Origin: a bacterium
GTDB lineage: Bacteria; Ratteibacteria; UBA8468; B48-G9; DSTR01
Direction of reading: 5' to 3'
Length of the DNA: 64,000 nt
NCBI GenBank assembly: GCA_029551285.1
Contig: JAKPFT010000044.1
Span: 1 to 64,000, forward strand
Below, in pieces: positions 7,218 to 13,899 of this stretch. A model generated the notes under the pieces. That model saw only the letters and a list, made by a program, of their open reading frames with translations. It had not been told where the DNA came from and ran no database searches. Every line of letters starts with the position of its first letter. Position 1 is the first letter of the stretch. Both the position numbers and the translations under genes were made by a program.

Positions 7218-8456
7218 ATGAAGCCACAACTGAAATTGGGACCGCAGGTCCGGCCGGGGCTGGCCCCGCAGCAGCAACTGTTTTTCCGCCTTCTCTGTTT
7301 ACCGGTCAGCGCCCTCAGGGAATATCTTGAGGAGCAGGCCGAGGAAAATCCTGTTCTGGAAATCACCGGGCCGGAAGAAGTGGTGCTACCTGCCTCCCAG
7401 CCGGAACCGGAGAGGGCTGATTCTTTCCGGGAATTGCTGAAAGAAGAGTTGAGGCTCAAAGTAGATTCTTCCGAGATTGTGGAGGCGGGTGATTATCTGA
7501 TAGAGAATCTGGAGGAAGACGGTTTTCTGAAGTTGTCCCTTGAGGAACTGGCCGAAGCCGGCGGATACCCTGTGAAGAGAATGCGGCAGGCACTGAAAGC
7601 CGTCCAGAGCCTGGAGCCAGCCGGGGTGGCAGCCAGGGACTTCCAGGAACTTTTTCTACTTCAACTGGAAAGAAAAAAGGCCCGCGGGAGTTTACCATAC
7701 GGCATCATTAAACATTGCTGGAAGGAGTTTTGCCAGGGGAATGAGAGGGAGATAGCCAGAAGACTGAAGCGGCCGGTGTCAGAAGTGAAACAGGCACTGC
7801 AGGAACTCCTTTGCCTGCGGGTTCATCCCCTCTCCGGTTATTTGCGGAATAGTTACCATCGGACCCTTCAGGTTGACGGGCTGGTGAGATACCAGGATGG
7901 ACGGCTAAGAGTTTCTCTCTGCGAAAACTACATGCCTGTCCTGTGGGTGAATCCCGAATACCTGAAATTGGCCCGTGACCTGACTGTGCCCGGTCAGCAA
8001 CGCCGCTTCTTAAAGGCGAAAATAAGTGAAGCCGAAACGCTGATTCTTGCAGTGGAGCAGTGGAAGGTAACCCACCAGAGAATTTTTGAAGAAATTGTTT
8101 TTTCCCAGGAGAGTTACTGGCGCGGCGGCATGATCAGGTCTCTGACAGAACAGGAGATAGCCACAAGGACAGGATTTCACGTCTCCACTGTCAGCCGCGC
8201 GGTAGCTGGCAAGTATCTGGCCACTCCGCGTGGGATTGTCCCTGTTCGTCACCTCCTTTCCAGATGTTCCGCCGGTCAGCTCAGTCAGGCGGGCCTGAAG
8301 GAGATGATCCGGCGACTGCTTTCTTCAGAAACAAGACCACTTTCTGACCGTCAGCTTGCTCAGAAGTTAGGAGAAATGGGAGTTTCTGTGGCGGTGCGTA
8401 CCGTGAACAAATACCGGACACGGTTACAGGTGCCCAACTCCTATCAGCGTCAGTAG
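7218..8456 (+). CDS. rpoN: RNA polymerase sigma-54 factor
   Basis: A 412-residue sigma-54. Region I is Gln/Leu-rich (LAPQQQLFFRLLCLPVSALREYL, ending AEENPVLEI). The core-binding domain follows (about 80-230). Then comes the -12 recognition helix-turn-helix with SLTEQEIATRTGFHVSTVSR near residue 310, and finally a C-terminal RpoN box AVRTVNKYR, varied from the usual ARRTVAKYR. It is somewhat shorter than enterobacterial RpoN, with a short acidic region II. The start is the ATG at 7218 after AAAGGATG; the frame stays open upstream but that part is not sigma-54-like. It converges on the hybrid kinase gene. Confidence 0.96.
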   Translation: MKPQLKLGPQVRPGLAPQQQLFFRLLCLPVSALREYLEEQAEENPVLEITGPEEVVLPASQPEPERADSFRELLKEELRLKVDSSEIVEAGDYLIENLEEDGFLKLSLEELAEAGGYPVKRMRQALKAVQSLEPAGVAARDFQELFLLQLERKKARGSLPYGIIKHCWKEFCQGNEREIARRLKRPVSEVKQALQELLCLRVHPLSGYLRNSYHRTLQVDGLVRYQDGRLRVSLCENYMPVLWVNPEYLKLARDLTVPGQQRRFLKAKISEAETLILAVEQWKVTHQRIFEEIVFSQESYWRGGMIRSLTEQEIATRTGFHVSTVSRAVAGKYLATPRGIVPVRHLLSRCSAGQLSQAGLKEMIRRLLSSETRPLSDRQLAQKLGEMGVSVAVRTVNKYRTRLQVPNSYQRQ

Positions 8457-8478
8457 CCGGCGGGCAGTCCATTGTTGT

Positions 8479-9627
8479 TCAGGAAGTATCTACTCCGCTG
8501 TTGGCACGGCCTGCTGGAAGAAAAATGGTGAAGGTTGTGCCCTGGTCCAATCTGGAGGCGACCTCAATTCGTCCCTGATGAAGAGAAATGATTTTCCGGG
8601 TTAGAGAAAGTCCCAGTCCGGTGCCGCCTGTTTTTCCCTGAGTGAAAAAGGGCTGGAAGATATGGGGCAGGTCTTCTTCCGGGATGCCCTTCCCGTTGTC
8701 GGAAAGAGAAGTGACTATCCAGTCATTCTCTGACCGGGATGACACGCTGATTTTTAGAGACCGCTCCGGATGAGAAGCCTGCAAGCTGTTAAGGAAGATG
8801 TTGAGATAAGCCTGGTGAAGCTGGTGAGGGTCGCCGTAAAGAAGCGGTAACTGGCGGGCTAAGTTTAGCTGGAACACAGCGGCCCGACCCATTTTTGATT
8901 GCTGCAAAAACCCGACTATTTTGACCAGAATCTCATTGAGATTGACCGGTTGAAAAGCAGGTTTTTCCCGGCTATAGTCAAGGATATTCCGGGCCAGGAT
9001 TTGACACCGCTGGATTTCTTCTTCAATGGTCTGCAGATATTGCCGGTAGACCGGAGAGGCATGTTCTTCCCCGGCCATTTCCTGAAGGAGTAGCTGGGTA
9101 AATCCCTGGATGACGGTGAGAGGATTGTTAATTTCATGCAGAATTTCCACTGAAAGCAAACCCAGGGTTGACAATTTTTCCATCTCGGTCAGTTTTTCCT
9201 GAAGCTGCCTGTTGAGCGCGGTCAGTTCTTCCGTGAGACGCGCTGCAGCCAGGTGGCTGACTCTTTTTTCCACAGCCTTTCTCACCAACTGCCTCATCTC
9301 TTCTATGTCAAAAGGTTTGGTGAGGAACTCCACGGCGCCAAGATGAATGGCTTTTCTGGCAGCTTCCATGGTTCCGTAACCGGTCAGGATGATCACCGGA
9401 ACTTCCCTGTCAAGGTGACGAAGCTCCTCCAGGGTTTGAAGCCCGTCCTTCTCAGGCATCTTCAGATCAAGAATAATGACCTGGGCAGGTTGCTGGCGAT
9501 GAAGAACCAGCCCCTCATCGCCGGAGCCGGCCAGGACCACTTCGTACTCGTCTTTGAAGAGCATCCGGAGGGATTCTCGTGGTCCTAACTCGTCATCAAT
9601 TACCAGAACACGAAATTTTTCTTCCAT
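8479..9627 (-). CDS. Hybrid protein: N-terminal receiver domain fused to a histidine kinase
   Basis: A 382-residue soluble signalling protein. The receiver domain (1-120) has the acidic pair IDDE, phospho-acceptor Asp in ILDLKMPEKDG and Lys in LTKPF. A short coiled coil (about 125-155) follows. The kinase part has the phospho-His in EILHEINNPL, an N-box (NIFLNSLQ), DNGKGIP and GGTGLGLS, so ATP binding looks intact. Having the receiver in front of the kinase suggests that another kinase controls it. It lies 11 bases downstream of the FadL-type gene, so it is probably expressed from the same sigma-54 promoter. Confidence 0.93.
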   Translation of the reverse strand: MEEKFRVLVIDDELGPRESLRMLFKDEYEVVLAGSGDEGLVLHRQQPAQVIILDLKMPEKDGLQTLEELRHLDREVPVIILTGYGTMEAARKAIHLGAVEFLTKPFDIEEMRQLVRKAVEKRVSHLAAARLTEELTALNRQLQEKLTEMEKLSTLGLLSVEILHEINNPLTVIQGFTQLLLQEMAGEEHASPVYRQYLQTIEEEIQRCQILARNILDYSREKPAFQPVNLNEILVKIVGFLQQSKMGRAAVFQLNLARQLPLLYGDPHQLHQAYLNIFLNSLQASHPERSLKISVSSRSENDWIVTSLSDNGKGIPEEDLPHIFQPFFTQGKTGGTGLGLSLTRKIISLHQGRIEVASRLDQGTTFTIFLPAGRANSGVDTS

Positions 9628-9638
9628 TTTTTACCTTT

Positions 9639-10814
9639 TCACCAGAAACGCTGACAGCTGAGGTTCAGGAAATAGGCGCTGGAGCGATACTGCCCGTCAT
9701 AAGGAGCGCCTGATTGTCCATGTCTTTTCTTAAAGAAGGATGAGGTAACGCTGGCTTCCACGGTTGCCCAGGAGAACTTTCTCTGACCACCAAAGGAAAC
9801 GGCCAGACGGTCGGCGTCAGCCAGCGTTGGTTCCAGGGTGGTAGCCGGTACCGGAGTTTGCAGGTAAGCCAGCCCGCCACGCAGTTTCCACCTGTCCTGG
9901 TGCTGATATTCAGTTCCGAGAGAAAAGGTGTAACAATCCCGCCAGTGTCGCGGCTGCGGCTGGCTCAATCCGGCCACGACCAGGTTGATCTGATCCAGAA
10001 CCGAGTAGCCAATCCATTCCACATCTGTTTCTATCTTCCAGGACGGTGTGGGACGGAAGGCAAAGCCTGCACCAGCAAGAGCCGGGAAATTAATGGTGGC
10101 TTCAGCCGGCAGTTCCCCGAAATTCAGCCAGCGCAATTTCCCGTCATAATCAATGGAAAACTTGGCCTTATAGGTCAGACCGAAACTGTAGCGGCTCTGG
10201 CGGTAGAGAAGGCCCAGGGCCGGGGCTGCTGCGTAGCCGGTAACTCTGATTTTGGCTTCACTTTCCACCGGGAAGGGCAGAAGATTATTGATTGCCAGAC
10301 GGCTGCTGTAGACATGAAGTGCCACCCCCAGAGAAAGCTCCGGGCTCAACTTCCAGCAACCAGCAGTGATAACGTCGGCTGTCTGGAGCCCTGCATAATA
10401 AGGGGAGGCATAATTCCACTTTCTTACTGTTTCCTGAGACCATTCCGTACTCTGACCGAAGGGAATGGTTACACCCACTCCCACTCGGAACTTCTCTTTT
10501 CCCAAATCTGAGGAGAGAAAGACGTAGGGCAGCATGATGGGCGAGAAATCTTTTTTATCTGAGAATAAATCTGACCGGTACCAGGTATTACTCAGGATAG
10601 TGTTAACGCCAGCCAGCCACTCTGTTCCTGTAATCTGAATGAGACCGGCCGGGTTATGGGTAATGGCTGAAGGGTCATCACACTGAGCAATAAAGGCTCC
10701 GGCCTGTCCCAGGGCGGCGTTACCCTCAGGTGGATTGCGCATGCCCTGGGCACCAGCCAGGGAAAGGGAAGCCCAGAAGACAAGAACCAACCAGCGCCAG
10801 AAGTATCTGGCCAT
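9639..10814 (-). CDS. Outer membrane protein of the OmpP1/FadL/TodX family
   Basis: A 391-residue predicted beta-barrel for uptake of hydrophobic compounds. It has a signal peptide (MARYFWRWLVLVFWASLSLAGA). The FadL-type start of the mature protein follows: ARN-like GMRNPPEGNAALGQAGAF, then DDPSAITHNPAG near residue 47. Alternating beta-strand pattern continues to an aromatic C-terminus ending in F-W, as barrels require for BAM recognition. Substrate specificity is unknown; TodX-like relatives move aromatics and FadL moves fatty acids. A sigma-54 promoter and a 5' hairpin precede it. It is divergent from the radical SAM gene. Confidence 0.9.
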   Translation of the reverse strand: MARYFWRWLVLVFWASLSLAGAQGMRNPPEGNAALGQAGAFIAQCDDPSAITHNPAGLIQITGTEWLAGVNTILSNTWYRSDLFSDKKDFSPIMLPYVFLSSDLGKEKFRVGVGVTIPFGQSTEWSQETVRKWNYASPYYAGLQTADVITAGCWKLSPELSLGVALHVYSSRLAINNLLPFPVESEAKIRVTGYAAAPALGLLYRQSRYSFGLTYKAKFSIDYDGKLRWLNFGELPAEATINFPALAGAGFAFRPTPSWKIETDVEWIGYSVLDQINLVVAGLSQPQPRHWRDCYTFSLGTEYQHQDRWKLRGGLAYLQTPVPATTLEPTLADADRLAVSFGGQRKFSWATVEASVTSSFFKKRHGQSGAPYDGQYRSSAYFLNLSCQRFW

Positions 10815-10833
10815 TTTTCCTCCCCGTGTTTTC

Positions 10834-10854
10834 CAGGAGCCATCAGGGCTCCTG
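10834..10854 (-). promoter_or_regulatory. Hairpin at the 5' end of the FadL-type mRNA
   Basis: CAGGAGCC, a 5-base loop and GGCTCCTG form a perfect 8-bp stem. From the sigma-54 promoter the first transcribed base is predicted at about 10854, so the hairpin would occupy +1 to +21 of the message, 19 bases before the start codon region with GGGGAGG. Such 5'-terminal stems are known to stabilise mRNAs, ompA being the classic case. That role here is inference. Confidence 0.55.
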
Positions 10855-10865
10855 CATGGATATAA

Positions 10866-10880
10866 GCAAATTTCATGCCA
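10866..10880 (-). promoter_or_regulatory. Sigma-54 (-24/-12) promoter of the FadL-type operon
   Basis: On the minus strand TGGCATG-AAAT-TTGCTT is present: GG at 10879-10878 and GC at 10867-10866, exactly 10 bases apart, matching the sigma-54 consensus TGGCAYR-N4-TTGCW. The start is predicted 12 bases downstream at about 10854. No competing sigma-70 boxes of quality are seen on this strand before the gene. Confidence 0.75.
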
Positions 10881-10983
10881 GGTGCCGCGGAATTCCTCAT
10901 AAGTTATTGAAACATAAAAGGAAACTCGCGTTAACTGAGCTTAGAGGACCTTCCCCCTTTGGTTTGAAACCTTAATAAAAAAT

Positions 10984-10997
10984 GGACAATTTTGTCC
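10984..10997. promoter_or_regulatory. Inverted repeat, candidate activator or repressor site
   Basis: GGACAA-TT-TTGTCC, a perfect 6-bp inverted repeat with a 2-base centre. It lies about 130 bp upstream of the predicted sigma-54 start (a usual distance for NtrC-type enhancer sites) and 6 bp upstream of the -35 box of the divergent radical SAM promoter. A second palindrome, GGTTTGAAACC, lies at 10961-10971. Which protein binds is not shown by the sequence. Confidence 0.45.
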
Positions 10998-11003
10998 GCT
11001 GGT

Positions 11004-11032
11004 TTGACAAAGTCTATTGCTACTAATATCAT
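11004..11032 (+). promoter_or_regulatory. Sigma-70 promoter of the radical SAM/ketosynthase operon
   Basis: TTGACA (11004-11009), 17-base spacer, TATCAT (11027-11032). The predicted start falls at 11039-11040, on the ATG of the radical SAM gene itself, so the mRNA should be leaderless. Confidence 0.75.
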
Positions 11033-11038
11033 AAGAGT

Positions 11039-12670
11039 ATGGGTGCAAGATGTCTTTTGCTCTCTCTGGCCGGGACGCCAAAGATACTTTCAGACTTTGT
11101 GCCTGATAACGGACTGGCCAGTCTGGCTGCCTGTCTTCTTAAGGCGGGCCATGAAGTAATAATTCGCGATTACAACAATCCTGATTTGTTTGACCGTATC
11201 TACCCTGCCGCCTGCAAAAGGTTTCTGAATTCCTTCGCCGAGAAAGTCTTTCTCTACCAGCGGCGACCAGCCTTCAATGACCTGGTTCTGCTCAGAGCAG
11301 TGGAACAGGTTCTTGCCTTAAGGAAAAGGATGTTTCTTCAGGAAGTGAAAGAGGAGTTGCTCCAGCAGGTGGAGACAGCAGGGATTAACCTTGTGGGGAT
11401 AAAACTCTGGGCCGGCGAAGGTTTTCACTGGTCTGTAGAAATCGCCGGCTTTTTGAAAAAGAAAGTCCCCGGGTTGTGGGTTTTTGGTGGTGGGCCGCAG
11501 GTGGACATTTTTGGACATCACCTTTTCTCGGTCTGTCCATTTTTTGACGGCCTCTGTTACGGCGAAGGTGAGGAAACAATTGTCCAGCTGGCCAACGTGG
11601 CTCTAGGAAGAACAAACTTGTCCGAAGTGTTCAATATCTACTACCGGAAAGACGGGCAGGTCGTTAAAAATCCTGCCAGAGAAATTCAGGACCTCAACCA
11701 GCTTCCGATCCCTGTTTATGAAGAAGCGGTCTACCAGGAAATTCACAAGAAAATCAAGATGTTAGTAATTGATGAAAGTCGCGGGTGCCCCAACCGGTGT
11801 TTTTTTTGTATTCATCCGGTTAAAAGCGGACGCCGCCGCGAGAAAAGTCCGGACCGGGTGCTGAAAGAGATGGAGCAGGCCAGGCAGGCTTATGGGGTTT
11901 CCCTTTTCCGGTTTGCCGGTTCCAGCACTCCCCCGGTTCTGATGACTGAAGTAGCCCGGCGGCTGGTGGAGCGAGGTCTAAGAGTTCGCTATTCCAGTTT
12001 CGGTAGCCTCAGAGAATTCCAGGGTCAGGAAGATTTTTCCCTCTGGAAAGATTCAGGGTGTCAGTCCATTTTCTTCGGGGTGGAATCAGCCAGCGAGACT
12101 ATCCTGAGACTGGCGATGAATCGCCGGATAAAGAAAGAGACGATGGCCCATATTCTGAAGAAGTGCCAGAGCGCCGGTATTTTTACGGTGGTCAGTATCA
12201 TCCACCCGGCACCGATGGAAACCCGGGAAAGCCGAAGAGAAACCATGGAATTCCTGAAGGATGTGCGGCCAGATTCTGTTCTGGTTCAGTTTCCCGGCAT
12301 CTATCCTGGTACGCCCTGGTTTGAGCAGGCAGAACGTTTCGGTTTTTCCCTGGACAGAGAAAAGTATCCCCGGCAGGTGATGGGCTATCAAATAAAATCG
12401 CTTTTCCCCCCTCGTTACTGGCGGCCCTTACCCTACCTCATTAATGGAATGCCTTTTCGTGTTTTTGCCAGAGAAACCGAACTTTTCCAGGAAGAACTGA
12501 ACCGCTCCGGTATCCTGACAGGTGTTTCCGATGAAGCCTATCTCCTTTTTCAGGCAGCCAGCCCTGGCAGCCTGGAGGCTTTCATCCGGAATAATCGCTG
12601 CTGGTTCTATGCTGGAGATGCCAGGCGTCTGACCGAGGAGATTGACACAATTAACAGGGGCAGTGGATGA
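11039..12670 (+). CDS. B12-binding-type radical SAM protein next to a ketosynthase
   Basis: A 543-residue enzyme. The N-terminal 200 residues have the layout of a cobalamin-binding domain (opening strand CLLLSLAG, FVPDNGLASLAACL, VGIKLWAG, FGGGPQVD), though no DxHxxG motif is evident, so cobalamin binding may be lost. The radical SAM core starts near residue 245 with the cluster motif RGCPNRCFFC. SAM-site features SIFFGVESAS and a C-terminal domain follow. Substrate is unknown. No ribosome-binding site precedes the ATG. Its stop overlaps the ketosynthase start (ATGA), so the two act together in all likelihood. B12-type radical SAM enzymes methylate, cyclise or rearrange unactivated carbons. 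Confidence 0.88.
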   Translation: MGARCLLLSLAGTPKILSDFVPDNGLASLAACLLKAGHEVIIRDYNNPDLFDRIYPAACKRFLNSFAEKVFLYQRRPAFNDLVLLRAVEQVLALRKRMFLQEVKEELLQQVETAGINLVGIKLWAGEGFHWSVEIAGFLKKKVPGLWVFGGGPQVDIFGHHLFSVCPFFDGLCYGEGEETIVQLANVALGRTNLSEVFNIYYRKDGQVVKNPAREIQDLNQLPIPVYEEAVYQEIHKKIKMLVIDESRGCPNRCFFCIHPVKSGRRREKSPDRVLKEMEQARQAYGVSLFRFAGSSTPPVLMTEVARRLVERGLRVRYSSFGSLREFQGQEDFSLWKDSGCQSIFFGVESASETILRLAMNRRIKKETMAHILKKCQSAGIFTVVSIIHPAPMETRESRRETMEFLKDVRPDSVLVQFPGIYPGTPWFEQAERFGFSLDREKYPRQVMGYQIKSLFPPRYWRPLPYLINGMPFRVFARETELFQEELNRSGILTGVSDEAYLLFQAASPGSLEAFIRNNRCWFYAGDARRLTEEIDTINRGSG

Positions 12671-13896
12671 AGAAAAGTCGTGTGGTAATCACCGGACTGG
12701 GAGTGGTGGCGCCAAACGGGATAGGAAGAGATATCTTCTGGCAGGCGCTGACTTCAGGCAGGAGCGGTATCAGCACCATTAGTACCTTTGACACCTGCAA
12801 TTTTCCTACCAGGATTGCCGGGCAGGTTTCAGACTTTGTCCCGGAAAGGTATATGGAGGGTAAAAAGGCTAAGAGACTTTCCCGAACCAGTCAGATGGCG
12901 GTAGCCAGTGCCAGACTGGCTCTAAATGACGCCAGACTTGACACCGCTGCTCTCCGGGGGGACAGGGTGGCTGTTATTTTCGGAGTAAGTACCAGCGCCA
13001 TGGATTTGATTGAGAAGCAGCATCGTCACTTTCTGGACAGGGGAGTGAAGGCGGTGCTGCCCTTCAGTATTGTGGCGGCCACGCCTCATACCACCTCGGG
13101 AGAAGTTACGGCGGAACTCGGTCTGGAAGGGTCGCTGTGTACCCTGGCTACGGGCTGTGCGGCTGGGCTGGACAGTATCGGTCTTGGCTTTACCAGGATT
13201 TCTCGCGGGGAGGCAACTGTGGTGGTGGCAGGTGGTGCCGATGCGCCCATTACCCCGTTGATTATGGCCGGTCTGTGCGCCACCCGAATCATGTCGGTCA
13301 GGAACGATTGTCCGGAGAAGGCCAGTCGGCCGTTTGACCGCTTACGAGACGGAGGAGTTCTGGCGGAAGGGGGTTCAGCCGTTGTTCTGGAGGAGTACGG
13401 TCACGCCCTTTCCCGGGGAGTGAAACCCTATGCTGAGGTGGTTGGCTACGCTGATGCGGCTGAAATTGATCTGATGTCACCAGGCCGTGGACTGGAAAGG
13501 GCGATGAGCAAAGCATTGCAGCAGGCCGGACTTTCCCCTGAGACCGTTGGGCACATTTCCGCCCATGCGCCCTCTGACCCGTTCCTGGACAGAATTGAGA
13601 CCGCGGCGATAAAGAAGGTTTTCGGCAAGCGGGCCTATCGGATTCCGATTACCTCAATTAAGTCTATGATTGGTAACCCCTTTGCAGCCATCGGTGGTTT
13701 CCAGGTAGCGGCCGCAGCTCTCACCTTTATTAGAGAGATCATTCCCCCAACGATTAATTACGAGCACTTTGACCCTGAATGTGACCTTGACTATACGCCC
13801 AATCACTCCAGGCTTGCTCAGGTGGAATATATTCTCATCAATGCCCACGGCTTTGGCGGCGGAAATTCTACGCTGATTCTGAAAAGGTGCGACTGA
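12667..13896 (+). CDS. FabF-like beta-ketoacyl synthase with altered active site
   Basis: A 409-residue thiolase-fold ketosynthase. The nucleophile is Cys164 in ATGCAAG and the first His is His300 in SAHAPSD. Lys332 in SIKSM is kept. The normal second His of the GHxxGAAG motif is replaced by Asn337 (SMIGNPFAAIGG). The C-terminal gate motif HGFGGGN is present. A Cys-His-Asn set occurs in KAS III and chalcone synthases but is unusual in the FabF branch. No acyl carrier protein, reductase or acyltransferase is nearby. Cotranscribed with the radical SAM gene. Likely a specialised lipid or polyketide step rather than bulk fatty acid synthesis. Confidence 0.9.
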   Translation: MKKSRVVITGLGVVAPNGIGRDIFWQALTSGRSGISTISTFDTCNFPTRIAGQVSDFVPERYMEGKKAKRLSRTSQMAVASARLALNDARLDTAALRGDRVAVIFGVSTSAMDLIEKQHRHFLDRGVKAVLPFSIVAATPHTTSGEVTAELGLEGSLCTLATGCAAGLDSIGLGFTRISRGEATVVVAGGADAPITPLIMAGLCATRIMSVRNDCPEKASRPFDRLRDGGVLAEGGSAVVLEEYGHALSRGVKPYAEVVGYADAAEIDLMSPGRGLERAMSKALQQAGLSPETVGHISAHAPSDPFLDRIETAAIKKVFGKRAYRIPITSIKSMIGNPFAAIGGFQVAAAALTFIREIIPPTINYEHFDPECDLDYTPNHSRLAQVEYILINAHGFGGGNSTLILKRCD

Positions 13897-13899
13897 AAA

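Noticed and set aside
9858-10511. 217-codon plus-strand frame opposite the FadL-type gene
   Set aside because: The opposite strand encodes a clear outer membrane protein. The frame has no ribosome site or motif.
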